Below, piece by piece: positions 8,188 to 17,390 of a stretch of 64,000 bases of DNA. Source of the DNA: Streptomyces humicola (GTDB taxonomy: Bacteria > Actinomycetota > Actinomycetes > Streptomycetales > Streptomycetaceae); NCBI RefSeq assembly GCF_024436035.1, contig NZ_JANFNG010000022.1, forward strand, positions 37,943-101,942, in the 5' to 3' direction. A program made the translations under genes and the position numbers. The notes under the pieces are model-generated. The model was not told where the DNA came from and did no database searches. It saw nothing but the letters and a program-made list of their open reading frames with translations. The number at the start of each line of letters is the position of its first letter. The stretch's first letter is position 1.

Positions 8188-10089
8188 TCACCAGAGGTAA
8201 CTCGCGCCGTCCACCGGACCGGTGGGCACCGGCCGCAGGGCGCGGGCCACCGAGCGCAGGGTGCACGGGGATGAGAAGTGGTGTGAACGCAGGCCCACCA
8301 GGCCGCGGCGGCGCAGGGTCTCCACTACGGCGGGGGCGGCGAGGGCCAGGCCGCCGGCGGCGACGTAACTGAGTGCCATGTTCTCCACCGGGTGGCCGTG
8401 CGTCTCCCGGATCGCCTCGGACAGCTCCCGCTCCTCGGCGGTCGACGGGACCAGCACGGGACTGGCGTGCGCGGGCCGCCAGCCGTCCGCCGGGGCGTCG
8501 GCCGGCCACCATGTCGTATCGCCGCCGGCGTCGGTCGCGAGCAGCGGCAGGTAGCGGTGCGGGGCAACGACGTCCAGGTTGTGACCGAGGTGGGCCAGCA
8601 CGTGCTCGTGCACGTCGAACAGCGAGGTACCCGGAGCCACCGCCAGTCGGGCCACCACCTCCCGGTCGTCGGTGTCGACCCGCACCGCTCGGACCCCGGG
8701 GGCCGACCGCAGCACCCGTTCGACCGAGCCCGGGTGAACCCAGCTGCCGGCCACCGGCCGGCACCGCGTGGCGGCCGCGAACCCGTCCGGCAAGAGGACA
8801 TCGGCCTCCCGGACCGGCGCCCGCGGTGTGTCCGCCATGAATTCCAGCAGGCGTGGCAGCACGTCGACGAAGGCGTGGACGGTCCGTTCCGGAAGCATCA
8901 GCGCGTCCACGTCGAAGTCGACCGTGACGCGGGTGCCTTGTACATAGACGTAGACCACGCAGCACCACGGGCGACCGGTGCGGTCCCACTCATCGGTGCA
9001 CCCGGTCAGCAGCGCCGGACCGGACGTGGCGGCGTCGCCGGGAGCGGCGGGCCTGGACGGGCCCTGGAAGTTGAAGAAAACCGGGACCACCGAACCGACC
9101 CCGCGCGCGGCGGCGGCCCGCGAGCGGGACTCCGGCGGGGTGTGGCCATGGCGCAGATCCTCCTCGTAGGAACGGAGCGTCGCCGCGCACATCGTGCCCA
9201 GCGCCGTGTCGAAGCCGGCGTCGTCGTCGATCTCCACCAGCATGTCGACGGGGCGCATCTGGCATTCGATGCCGTGGTCCGGTTCGACCCGGTGGGCTAC
9301 GTAGTTGGAGCAGAGCATCTCGCGCCGCCCGGAGTAGCGGGAGAGCAGCCACGCGATGGCGAACATGAAGACCATCGGGCGGGTCGCCGTGCTCGCGGCG
9401 CAGATCCGGTCCACCAGCGGCAGCAGCCCCTCGTACCGGGCAGAGGTGAACAGGTAGCGCGGCTCGGGAACGTCACCCGCGGCACGTGGCGCGGGCACCT
9501 GGGGGGCCCGGACAGACGGGTCGGTCCGGGCCCGGCCGGCAGCGGCGGCGGGCAGCGGCCGCACCGTGTCCGCGACTCGGTCCAGCGGCTGCCGGAGCGG
9601 CAGCGGCGCCGCGCGGCCGTGGCACAAGGCGAGAAACTGCTCCTGCCAGTTCCGCAGGCCGGCGCCGTCACTGATGATGTGGTCGAAGACCAGGCTGACG
9701 AAGCGGACCTCGCCCTGCTCGGCGAAGAACCGGACGGCCCACAGCGGCCGCGGCGAGTCGGCCCCCACGGACAGCGACGTCGACCGGCGCTGGTACTCCT
9801 CCAGCGTGGCCAGAGGAGCGACCGACACCGGAGGCCGGAAGGCCGCCGGGTCCAGGACGGCCTGGCAGGGCAGGCCGTCCGGTCCGACGACGAAGAGCGT
9901 GCGCAGGATCTCGTGCCGGGCGATGAGTGCCGAGAACGCCGCGGTGGCCGTGTCGACGGCGATGCCGCGGGGTATCTCCCACAGTTTGCTCCACGAGGGG
10001 AACAGCTCGCCCTGACCGCGCCAGTAGGACCGCAGCCACATGCGCTGCTGCGCCGGGGTGAGCGGTCCGCTGCGGATGACACTCGACAT
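8188..10089 (-). CDS. NRPS condensation protein with decayed A and T parts
   Basis: 633 residues. Residues 1 to about 420 form a condensation domain (PLTPAQQRMWLRSYW at the start; HHxxxDG appears as DHIISDG near 133, so the first His is Asp but the second, catalytic His remains). Residues about 470-540 resemble the C-terminal subdomain of an adenylation domain (SVERVLRSAPGVRAVRV). Residues about 555-610 resemble a carrier domain, but the phosphopantetheine site GGDSL reads GGLAL, so the attachment Ser is absent. No A core lies between. It is last in the minus-strand operon 14270-8188, behind a free carrier protein, and may condense substrates held on partner carriers. Confidence 0.82.
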   Translation of the reverse strand: MSSVIRSGPLTPAQQRMWLRSYWRGQGELFPSWSKLWEIPRGIAVDTATAAFSALIARHEILRTLFVVGPDGLPCQAVLDPAAFRPPVSVAPLATLEEYQRRSTSLSVGADSPRPLWAVRFFAEQGEVRFVSLVFDHIISDGAGLRNWQEQFLALCHGRAAPLPLRQPLDRVADTVRPLPAAAAGRARTDPSVRAPQVPAPRAAGDVPEPRYLFTSARYEGLLPLVDRICAASTATRPMVFMFAIAWLLSRYSGRREMLCSNYVAHRVEPDHGIECQMRPVDMLVEIDDDAGFDTALGTMCAATLRSYEEDLRHGHTPPESRSRAAAARGVGSVVPVFFNFQGPSRPAAPGDAATSGPALLTGCTDEWDRTGRPWCCVVYVYVQGTRVTVDFDVDALMLPERTVHAFVDVLPRLLEFMADTPRAPVREADVLLPDGFAAATRCRPVAGSWVHPGSVERVLRSAPGVRAVRVDTDDREVVARLAVAPGTSLFDVHEHVLAHLGHNLDVVAPHRYLPLLATDAGGDTTWWPADAPADGWRPAHASPVLVPSTAEERELSEAIRETHGHPVENMALSYVAAGGLALAAPAVVETLRRRGLVGLRSHHFSSPCTLRSVARALRPVPTGPVDGASYLW

Positions 10090-10107
10090 GGTTGGTCGCG
10101 CCGTCGG

Positions 10108-10347
10108 TCAGGAGGCCGCGGCGGCCAGCCGGGAGTCGAGCAGCCGGGCGAGTTTGCCGAACTCTTTCTCCACCACCACCTCTATCGCGTCCACCGAGAC
10201 GCCGAACGTCTCCTGGATCCGCGCGGCCAGGTGGACGGCGGTGATGGAGGTACCGCCGCAGTCGAAGAAGTCCGTGTCGCCGGTCACCTCCTCGCAGTTG
10301 AGCAGATCGGCCCACAGCGCGGCCAGCTTCGTCTGTGCGTCGTGCAC
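10108..10347 (-). CDS. free-standing peptidyl carrier protein
   Basis: 79 residues of PCP fold: LAALWADLLNCEEV, then FFDCGGTSITAVHLAARI with Ser in GGTS as the predicted 4'-phosphopantetheine site near residue 34. Free PCPs carry an amino acid for tailoring or for transfer to other modules. It lies between the ATP-grasp ligase and the condensation protein, 18 bases before the latter, so co-transcription is likely. Its loading A domain may be the half-C-A-T protein two genes upstream (inference). Confidence 0.88.
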   Translation of the reverse strand: MHDAQTKLAALWADLLNCEEVTGDTDFFDCGGTSITAVHLAARIQETFGVSVDAIEVVVEKEFGKLARLLDSRLAAAAS

Positions 10348-10398
10348 GGTTCGCCCTCCGGTTCGGTCATGCAGGAATGTGGTGCGATGAGCTGTTGC

Positions 10399-11772
10399 TC
10401 AGCCGGCCGCGGTGAACAGCGGGGCGAGCGCGCGGTCGCAGGCCCATGCCCGGTCCAGGTCCTCGGCGACCACGCAGTACATGACGCCGTTGGTGCCGTC
10501 GAAGGCGTTGGTCAGGACCACGCCGGTTCGGTTCTGCGGCGTGTACGCCAGGCCCGCTTCGGTCAGGCGGGCCAGCGTCGTGGCGAACGACGGGGTCGAC
10601 CAGCCCTCCGGCCAGACCCGTTCGAGGATGATCCGGTCTTTGCCGTAGCCGGGACCGACGACTGTCTCCCCGATCACCCCGTAGATATGGGTCGAGCCGG
10701 TGACCCGGCCGTTGAACTCGGTGAACAGCACCTCCCGTTCAGGGGTGACGATCGCGTCCGGGCAGACGACGCCGCGGTAGCCGATGGCGTACAGCCCGCG
10801 CGCCAGCCGTTCGGCGCCGTCGATGAGGGCGGCGTACACTTCGGGCTCCAGGCCGGGTGCGGGCATCACCTGGCCGACGGCATAGGGGGCGGACAGCAGT
10901 TCACCGGTGCCGGCGAGCCGCGGGCCGTCGTCGTCGACCAGATACTCGGCGAAGAAGGCCGAGCTGTCCGGCACATAGCGCTCGACCACCGGGCGGCCGC
11001 GGCCCTGGGCGGTCAGCCACTCCCAGCGGTCCTCCAGGTAGCCGCGTACGTCCGCGCGGCCGTGGACGGTCACCACACGGCGGGCGCCGATCGGCCGGAC
11101 AGGCCGACCCGCGGCGAGGATCTCGTTGCCGTGGCCGCCAGAGAGGAAGTCGTGCTTGACCACGACCGGTTCGCCGCCGGCGAGCAGGTCGAGGATGGCC
11201 TGCTCGGCGACCTCCCGGCCGGTGCAGACCTGACCGGGCGGCACGGCGGCACCCACCCCGCCGGCCACCGCCCGGAACATCGACTTGCTGTTGGTGAGCA
11301 TCCCTCCCGCCTGGGCGACGAATCCGTGCCCCGGCATGGCGCGCTCGACGCCCAGCGAGCGCGCGAGCCGGGCCACCGCCGGGTCCGGCCACAGCGCCGA
11401 CAGGTGCACGACCTCGCGGTCGCCGACCGCATCGGCGATGGCGGCCGCGCACTTGGGGTCCGCGAGCCGCTCCGGGGTCAGGGCGCCTTCGGTGCCGGGC
11501 GTCGCGGGCGGCGCCACGAAGGCGAGGGAGGCAGGATCGGTGCCGGTCAGCCCGGTCACGTAGGCCACGAAGTCGGCCTGGGGCGCGGTCGGCAGCACCA
11601 GGACGTCGCCGTCCCGGGCGAACCACACCAGACGCTGCACCCACCACCCGGTCCATCCCCGGTCGTCTCGCACGTCCTCACTGAAGTCGTTGCCCACGAG
11701 GATCCGGGTGGTGGGGTGCGTCCCCCATCCGTTGTCCGGGACTTCGGCCCGGTCGCGCGTCAGGATCAACAC
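10399..11772 (-). CDS. PGM1-like ATP-grasp peptide ligase
   Basis: 457 residues resembling the PGM1 peptide ligases of pheganomycin and resorcinomycin pathways, which join a phenylglycine-type acid to a peptide or amino acid using ATP. Visible marks: RILVGNDFSEDV near residue 23, MLTNSKSMFRAVAGGVG near 160, the ATP-grasp strand PVVVKHDFLSGGHGNE near 200, and FTEFNGRVTGSTHIYG near 350, whose Glu/Asn would bind magnesium. Its start overlaps the end of the A-T gene by 7 bases, implying coupled translation. In PGM1 pathways the amino-side partner is a Dpg derivative, and the Dpg genes of this cluster fit that. No amidinotransferase was found, so a guanidino group is not indicated. Confidence 0.75.
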   Translation of the reverse strand: MLILTRDRAEVPDNGWGTHPTTRILVGNDFSEDVRDDRGWTGWWVQRLVWFARDGDVLVLPTAPQADFVAYVTGLTGTDPASLAFVAPPATPGTEGALTPERLADPKCAAAIADAVGDREVVHLSALWPDPAVARLARSLGVERAMPGHGFVAQAGGMLTNSKSMFRAVAGGVGAAVPPGQVCTGREVAEQAILDLLAGGEPVVVKHDFLSGGHGNEILAAGRPVRPIGARRVVTVHGRADVRGYLEDRWEWLTAQGRGRPVVERYVPDSSAFFAEYLVDDDGPRLAGTGELLSAPYAVGQVMPAPGLEPEVYAALIDGAERLARGLYAIGYRGVVCPDAIVTPEREVLFTEFNGRVTGSTHIYGVIGETVVGPGYGKDRIILERVWPEGWSTPSFATTLARLTEAGLAYTPQNRTGVVLTNAFDGTNGVMYCVVAEDLDRAWACDRALAPLFTAAG

Positions 11773-14270
11773 GACTGCTCCTGTTCGACGTGCTCACCGA
11801 TGGCCCGGGTCACGGCGGCCACGGTCGGGCTCTTGAGGAAGTCGATCAGCGGGATGTCCACCCCGAACTCGTCGCGGACGGCCGACAGCATCTCCAGTAC
11901 TCGGAGGGAATCGCCGCCGCTGACCATGAAACTGGCATTCACCCCGACGGCGGTGACGCCCAGGACCCGGCACCAGATGTCCGCCACCGACTGCTCGACG
12001 GGCGTCCGCGGGGCGTCGTCACCGCTGCGGGGCAGCTCTTCCGGCAGCGGGAGCGCGCACCGGTCGAGCTTGCCGGTGGGACCGACCGGAAAGCCGTCCA
12101 GCACCGTGATCCGCCAGGGCACCGCGTAGTCGGGCAGGATCCCGGCCAGATAGCTGGTCAGCTGCTCGACGTCGGGCGGGAACGGGGTCGCGGCGGTGAC
12201 ATAGGCGAGCAGCCGGTCCCCGCCGGAGCGCTCGTCGCCGATGAGCGCCGCCTGGGCCACGGTGGGGTGCGCGCGCAGCGCGGCCTCGATCTCGCCCGGT
12301 TCCAGCCGGTGGCCGCGGACCTTGAGCTGCCGGTCCTTGCGCCCCTGAAAGACCAGGGATCCGTCGGGCCGGCGGCGCACCAGGTCGCCGGTGCGGTGAA
12401 AGCGGACACCGTCCGGGCCGGTGCCGAAGGCCCGCGCGGTCGCCTCGGGCTGCCGCCAGTAGCCGGCCGCCACGCGGTCGCTGACGATCTCGAGTTCGCC
12501 GTACACCTCGGTCGGGTGCCCGTCCGGGTCGAGCAGGCGGACCCGCACGCCGTTGGCCGGGTGACCGACCGGCAGCACTGCGCCGGTCAGGTCGGCACGG
12601 CCGGCCAGGTGTTGGAGCGCCACTGTGCACTCGGTGGGCCCGAGCCCGTTGACCAGTGCACTGTCCGGCGGGAACGCGGCCAGGAACCGCCGGAAATCCT
12701 GCCGGCCGGCCTCCTCACCGCCGAGCACCACCATGCGCACCGTGGCCAGTTGCGGTGTGGGAGGGCCCGACTCCGGCAGGTCGCCGACCAGGTGGCGGAA
12801 GAGCGTCGGAGTGCAGTGCACCACGGTGGTGCCGACCGCGGCAAGCCGTTCGCGCAGGGCCGGCGCGGGCAGCAGCGGGTCGACGACGTGCAGGCTCGCG
12901 CCGCTCAGCAGGGCACCGAACAGGTCCATGACTGCCGCGTCGAAGGTGAAGCGGGCCAGCAGTGGCAGCCGGTCCCCGGGGCCCAGGCGTATTCGATCGG
13001 CGTAGGCCAGCGCGTGCTCCAGGACATTGTGGTGCGTCTGCTCCACCGCCTTGGGCCGGCCCGTGGAGCCGGAGGTGAAGAGCAGGTACGCGGGGGAGCC
13101 GGCCGCGACCGGAGCCGGAGCCGGCGCGTCGGCGGTCGGGCCCACCGGGTACAGCGGAACCACCTGTCGGCCCTTTGCCAGTACGCAGGCACGACCGGCC
13201 AGCGCCGGGCTGCAGGCGATGGCGGTCACATCAGCGCTCGCCAGGATCCGCGACAGCCGGCCATCCGGCATCCGCGGGTCCAACGGTACATAGGCAGCGC
13301 CGGACTTCAGGGCTGCCCACACCCCGAGGACGGCGTCCACGTCGTGCTCACAGAGCAGCGCGAGCCGGGTGCCCGGCCCGGCCGACCGCCGCAGCCGATG
13401 GGCCAGGACCGTGGTGACCCGGTCCAGCGCGGCGTAGCTGTAGTCGCCGCCAGCGCCGCTGAGCGCGGGGAGGTCCGCGTGCTCGGCGGCCACCGCGGAC
13501 AACCGCTGCGGCAACGACTCCTGCGGCCCGGCGGGGGCGAGTGGCCGGTATCCCGGCGGGGTTGGCGGCGCCCACAGCGGCGGTGGTCCGGGCTCGTCGA
13601 GCAACCGGAGGTCACGTAGGGGAAGTTCGGGCCTGCGAGCGGCCTCGGTCAGCAGCGTCACCAGGTGGCGCAGCATCCAGGCGGCCGTCGCGCGGGCGAA
13701 CAGGCTCGCGTTGAAGCCCAGGCACAGCACCGCGACCCCGTCCCGGCGTTCCAGGGACAGATCCAGGTCCGGCTCGGCGTCCGGGTCCGGCCCCGCGCCG
13801 GGTGCCAGCAGGACCACGCGGACCAGCCCGAAGCCGGCCGGGACCAGGTCCGTCGCGGGAAGTTCGGCGGCATGCCGCAGGTCACGGCCGGCGGTCCGCG
13901 CCGTCCGTTCGACCTCCTCGGCGAAGGTTAAGTCGGGTTCGACATCCACCCGTACCGGGAGTGGCCCGGCGGTCGGGGCCGGGTCGCCTGGTGTCCGGTG
14001 GTCCAGGCCGATCACCGGATGGGCTACTGCGGTGTGCCGGTGCAGCACGACGGCGAACGCGGTGAGCAGCGCGGCCGCCGTTCCGTCACCGCCCGAGGTG
14101 TCGTCCGGGCCGAGGAGTGCGGCCGCGCCACCGCCGAGCGAGACCTCCTCGACCGCCCGACGGTACTCGCGGGCAGTCAGCCGGGGCGTGTCCGTCGCCA
14201 GTTCGACCGGCGCCGCGCCGGCGAGGCGTTCCGGCCAGTAGCCGGTGTCCCGGCTGGGCGTGCTCCCCAT
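11766..14270 (-). CDS. NRPS protein: half condensation domain, A, T
   Basis: 834 residues. The first 220 or so match only the C-terminal lobe of a condensation domain (YWPERLAG, then AALLTAFAVVLHRHT, PVRVDVEPDLTFAEEVE); the HHxxxDG lobe is absent. An adenylation domain follows: [12 protein letters not shown] near 397, FTFDAAVMD, GLGPTECTV, YRTGD-like HRTGDLV, GRKDRQLKVRGHRLEPGEIE. A carrier domain with GGDSL lies near 782. My hand alignment to GrsA gives selectivity residues D-A-M-H-V-G-V-A, which I cannot assign; His at the 278 position recalls Dpg-type pockets but the rest differs. The start at 14270 follows AGGGGGAAGC. Codon 114 (13929-13931) is TTA, so translation may depend on the bldA tRNA. 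Confidence 0.85.
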   Translation of the reverse strand: MGSTPSRDTGYWPERLAGAAPVELATDTPRLTAREYRRAVEEVSLGGGAAALLGPDDTSGGDGTAAALLTAFAVVLHRHTAVAHPVIGLDHRTPGDPAPTAGPLPVRVDVEPDLTFAEEVERTARTAGRDLRHAAELPATDLVPAGFGLVRVVLLAPGAGPDPDAEPDLDLSLERRDGVAVLCLGFNASLFARATAAWMLRHLVTLLTEAARRPELPLRDLRLLDEPGPPPLWAPPTPPGYRPLAPAGPQESLPQRLSAVAAEHADLPALSGAGGDYSYAALDRVTTVLAHRLRRSAGPGTRLALLCEHDVDAVLGVWAALKSGAAYVPLDPRMPDGRLSRILASADVTAIACSPALAGRACVLAKGRQVVPLYPVGPTADAPAPAPVAAGSPAYLLFTSGSTGRPKAVEQTHHNVLEHALAYADRIRLGPGDRLPLLARFTFDAAVMDLFGALLSGASLHVVDPLLPAPALRERLAAVGTTVVHCTPTLFRHLVGDLPESGPPTPQLATVRMVVLGGEEAGRQDFRRFLAAFPPDSALVNGLGPTECTVALQHLAGRADLTGAVLPVGHPANGVRVRLLDPDGHPTEVYGELEIVSDRVAAGYWRQPEATARAFGTGPDGVRFHRTGDLVRRRPDGSLVFQGRKDRQLKVRGHRLEPGEIEAALRAHPTVAQAALIGDERSGGDRLLAYVTAATPFPPDVEQLTSYLAGILPDYAVPWRITVLDGFPVGPTGKLDRCALPLPEELPRSGDDAPRTPVEQSVADIWCRVLGVTAVGVNASFMVSGGDSLRVLEMLSAVRDEFGVDIPLIDFLKSPTVAAVTRAIGEHVEQEQSC

Positions 14271-14551
14271 GCTTCCCCCTGATCCTCGTGTCCGTCATCG
14301 CGGAGCCGGTGGACCGGTCAGCTTTGGCCGCAGTACGCGCCGCATTGGACCGCACAACGTAAACCGTTTCAGGGGGTCCCCTCATGGTGCGTGTACCACG
14401 CATTCGACTTCACCCCGCCGAGCCCGGCCACTGTGACACGGGTCGATCAGAGCGTCAAGCAATACCGTCCGTCGCCGATGTCGACCGGTGCACCGCGGCA
14501 CCAAGGAATTCGACCCGCCGGTCGGCCGTGTCCAAGTGCGTCTGGGAATCC

Positions 14552-14580
14552 TTGACACCCCCTGCCTCGGACCATAGCCT
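14552..14580 (+). promoter_or_regulatory. candidate sigma-70-type promoter
   Basis: TTGACA at 14552-14557, a 17-base gap, then TAGCCT at 14575-14580, facing the gene that starts at 14791. The -35 is a perfect consensus and the -10 fits TANNNT. It lies in the 520-base divergent gap 14271-14790, which holds no gene. Confidence 0.5.
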
Positions 14581-14735
14581 GACTGGCGCTTGGGGATCGT
14601 GCTGTCGTGCCCAGGGGGATTCATCTGACGTCGGGCCACGTTGACCTGCGTTGCTTCGCTGGAATTCACAGGACCCATTGAATGCTCCGATTGTTTTTGT
14701 GCCCGCCGCTACTGCGGTGACGTGCCGTGCCGAAT

Positions 14736-14758
14736 TACACCTCGCACGACTGGGTGTA
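14736..14758. promoter_or_regulatory. inverted repeat before the MT-monooxygenase gene
   Basis: TACACC and GGTGTA separated by 11 bases, ending 32 bases before the GTG start at 14791. The arm spacing suits a dimeric regulator. A second, shorter palindrome TGCGTG-TAC-CACGCA occurs at 14388-14402 in the same gap. Confidence 0.35.
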
Positions 14759-14790
14759 CGTTCCCGTTCCCGGACATGAGGTGAACACCA

Positions 14791-16440
14791 GTGATTGACG
14801 ACGCGTTCATGGAGACCGTGGCGACGCTGTCGGTCCCCGAGACGGGCACGGACTCCACCGCCCCGCTGCTGTATCGGCTCATCCGATCGGTCCGCCCGCG
14901 GCGCGTCCTTGCAATCGGCATGGGCTACACCACCCCGTTTCTGGCCATGGCGCTGCAGGACAATGCCACGGCCGAACCGCAGCCGTCGTCCGAAACCGGC
15001 CACGACGACGTGCCCCACCGGCCACGGCTGGTGTGCGTCGACCGGACGTCCGACCCCGCCTCCTGCATGCCCCAGGCGCTGAAGGTGCTCGACCGGCTGG
15101 GCGTCCGGGACTTGTGCACGGTGATCGAGAGCGGCCCGCGCGGGGCGGCCCACACGGTCCGCGACGAGCTGGGACTGATCGACTTCGCCTGGATCGACAC
15201 ATGGGACACGCCCGCGTTCCTGCGCGAGTACGGGCCGCTGCTCAACCCGGCCGGCGGCATCCTGGCCGGCCCGCACGGCGAACTGCTGGAGGTGACCAAC
15301 CTGCGCGCACGGCACCGCACTGGCCGGCACGGCGCCACGCTGATCAGCCGCATCCGCGACCACGCCGATCCGCAGGAGCTGCGGCCGCAGGCCGCCGGCG
15401 GCGACCCGACCGGGGTGGAGGTCCACTCGGTCACCCCGGAGTCGGTCAGCGAACACCAGCAGTTCCGAACCGGATTCCTCGAGCGGCTGACGCACGCCGC
15501 CCAGGCCTCGGAGGAGGCCGGCTGGTCCGGCATCCTGGTCCCGCACAACCTGCACGAGGTGGACCCCTGGATCGTGGCGACGTACCTGGGGGCCGTGACG
15601 ACCTCGCTCGTGCCGCTGATCGCGGTGCAGCCGGCCTGCACGCCGCCGCATACCGCGGCCGCTTGCGCCGCGGCGTACGCGAGGCTCTACGGGAGGCCGT
15701 TGGACTTCAACCTGGTGGCCGGGGCCCGGGATGACGAGATGCGCCGGATCGGGGACACCCTCAGCCATGACGAGCGCTACGACCGGATGCGCCAGTACGG
15801 GCGGATCCTGCGGGCGCTGCTGAACGGCGAGGAGGTCGACGAGTGCGGCTCCCACTACACCTACCGCGGTTTCCGGCTGGAGCCGCGACCGCAGGTGCTG
15901 GAGAAGTGCCGGATCTTCGTCGCCGGCTCGTCGCCCGCGAGCCTGGCGACCGCCCGGGAGATCGCCGACGTTGTCGTCACGCACCCCGCGCCGTTCGACG
16001 AGTGGCGTGAGTCGTTCCTGGAACCGCTGCTGGCCAGTGGCTACACCGGCCGGATCGGCATTCGCATCGGCCTGTTGTGCAGAGCGGACGGCGACGTGGC
16101 GTGGCGCACGGCCGAGGAACGCTTCCCCGAGTCGTGGGCCGGACGCCAGGAGACGCTACTGAAGACGCGGTCGCAGAACGTCTGGTCCCGCCAACTGGCC
16201 CTGCGGGCAGTCGAGGAAGGCCCGCAGACGGCCGCCGCGGCGCGTGAGCCGTACTGGCTCGGGGCCTTCCGTAGCGGCCGGGCCAGCGCGCCGTTCCTGG
16301 TGGGCGCCTATGACGAGGTGGCCGAGCGGCTCGCCGAGTACGTCGGCGCCGGGGTCGGGCATGTGCTGCTCAACGGCGGGCTGGAAGAGGACTATCCGCA
16401 CATCCGCCGGGCGGTCGAACGTGCCGCGGGTTCGATGTGA
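14791..16440 (+). CDS. methyltransferase-like domain fused to luciferase-like monooxygenase
   Basis: 549 residues. Residues 1 to about 205 resemble the stand-alone class I methyltransferase-like protein at 27280-28026: both start MIDD.FM, share VLxxGMGYTTPFLA and DFAWIDTWDT. This copy lacks about 20 residues after the INPAGG segment (LAGPHGELLEVT). Residues about 220-549 are a luciferase-like flavin monooxygenase of the SsuD/NRPS-hydroxylase type (GWSGILVPHNLHEVDPW, YGRPLDFNLVAGARDDEM, SHDERYDRM, FVAGSSPASLA). Such monooxygenases hydroxylate carbon or amine positions using FMNH2 and O2, often on carrier-bound amino acids. GTG 14791 is chosen with GAGGTG at 14778-14783. It overlaps the next gene by GTGA. 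The fusion is unusual. Confidence 0.8.
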   Translation: MIDDAFMETVATLSVPETGTDSTAPLLYRLIRSVRPRRVLAIGMGYTTPFLAMALQDNATAEPQPSSETGHDDVPHRPRLVCVDRTSDPASCMPQALKVLDRLGVRDLCTVIESGPRGAAHTVRDELGLIDFAWIDTWDTPAFLREYGPLLNPAGGILAGPHGELLEVTNLRARHRTGRHGATLISRIRDHADPQELRPQAAGGDPTGVEVHSVTPESVSEHQQFRTGFLERLTHAAQASEEAGWSGILVPHNLHEVDPWIVATYLGAVTTSLVPLIAVQPACTPPHTAAACAAAYARLYGRPLDFNLVAGARDDEMRRIGDTLSHDERYDRMRQYGRILRALLNGEEVDECGSHYTYRGFRLEPRPQVLEKCRIFVAGSSPASLATAREIADVVVTHPAPFDEWRESFLEPLLASGYTGRIGIRIGLLCRADGDVAWRTAEERFPESWAGRQETLLKTRSQNVWSRQLALRAVEEGPQTAAAAREPYWLGAFRSGRASAPFLVGAYDEVAERLAEYVGAGVGHVLLNGGLEEDYPHIRRAVERAAGSM

Positions 16441-17372
16441 ACCATCCGCCGAACACTCAGGGACCCGACCAGACCATGCCGACCGTCTACCTGTCGTCCA
16501 TCGGCCACGTCCACGGCGAGCCGCGTGAGGTGTCGGAACTCGACGCGCTGCTGCCCGCGCCCGCTCCGGCCGGCGGCGGACTGGCCACCTACCGGGCCAG
16601 CGACCTGGACACCTGGGAGCTGGCGGCGCTGGCCGCCGAACACACCCTGCTCGGCTGCCCGTCTTCCCCCGACGTCCTGCTGTACGTGACCCAGAACGAC
16701 GCCGACACCGTCGACTCGCTGGCCCGCCTGATGTACCGGCTCGGCCTGCTGGACGTTGAGCACCTGGTGGTCGCCGGGCACGACTGCGGCAACTTTGGCC
16801 CGTCACTGCGCGTCGCCATGGATCTGCTGCGCGATCCGGCCCGCGAGCGGGTGCTCCTCGTGCTGGCCGACCGGGCCGGCAGCGCCCGTCGCCGGGTGAT
16901 GGCCAACGGGATGTCGGTGTTCAGCGACGGTGCGGCGGCCTGCCTGGTGACCGCGCGGGAGCCCGGGGGCGGCGGCCCGCGATTCGCCGTGGAGGCGGTC
17001 GCGACGCGCACCCGGGTGCGGCCGGACGCCGGCGACGGCGCCCAGGCGGGCATTCTCGCGACGGTGGAACTGGCCCGCGGGAGCGTCTCCGACCTGGCAC
17101 GGATCACCGGCCTGGCGGTCATGGAGTACGACCACGTGATGTTCGCCAACTACCGTACGGACTCACAGCAGTTCCTCGCCCAGGCCATGGGATTCCCGCC
17201 GGAGAGACTGCTGCTCGGCTCCGTCGGCCGGCTTGCGCACTGCTTCTCCGCCGACATCCTGGTCACCCTGGACGAGCAGTACACGACCGGTGGGCTCGCA
17301 CCCGGCAGCCGGCTGCTCGCCGCGGCGACCGGCCCGTCCTCCTGGTCGACGATCGCCCTTCGCACCCTGTGA
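16437..17372 (+). CDS. ketosynthase-III-like protein with altered triad (copy 1)
   Basis: 311 residues of thiolase fold, paralogous to the protein at 44273-45193: both share HGEPREVSEL or HGEPRPVSEL near the start, DRVLLVLADRA-type strands, a late AMGFPPERLLLG and HCFSAD. A Cys in VVAGHDCGNF (near 115) matches the KAS III nucleophile. The usual His of PHQAN falls in VMFANYR and the Asn of GNTS falls in AHCFSAD, so His is missing and Asn is His. It therefore probably does not perform normal decarboxylative condensation; acyl or aminoacyl transfer, as in CerJ-like proteins, is possible. GTG 16437 overlaps the preceding stop; ATG 16476 fits the paralogue's start better. Confidence 0.72.
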   Translation: MNHPPNTQGPDQTMPTVYLSSIGHVHGEPREVSELDALLPAPAPAGGGLATYRASDLDTWELAALAAEHTLLGCPSSPDVLLYVTQNDADTVDSLARLMYRLGLLDVEHLVVAGHDCGNFGPSLRVAMDLLRDPARERVLLVLADRAGSARRRVMANGMSVFSDGAAACLVTAREPGGGGPRFAVEAVATRTRVRPDAGDGAQAGILATVELARGSVSDLARITGLAVMEYDHVMFANYRTDSQQFLAQAMGFPPERLLLGSVGRLAHCFSADILVTLDEQYTTGGLAPGSRLLAAATGPSSWSTIALRTL

Positions 17373-17390
17373 CGTGCCCGGACCCGTCCG

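Noticed and set aside
8392..12129. A plus-strand open frame of 1245 codons opposite the condensation and ATP-grasp genes
   Set aside because: It is a shadow of the GC-rich minus-strand genes: no known domain, and arginine/glycine/histidine-rich composition. The minus strand shows clear families.
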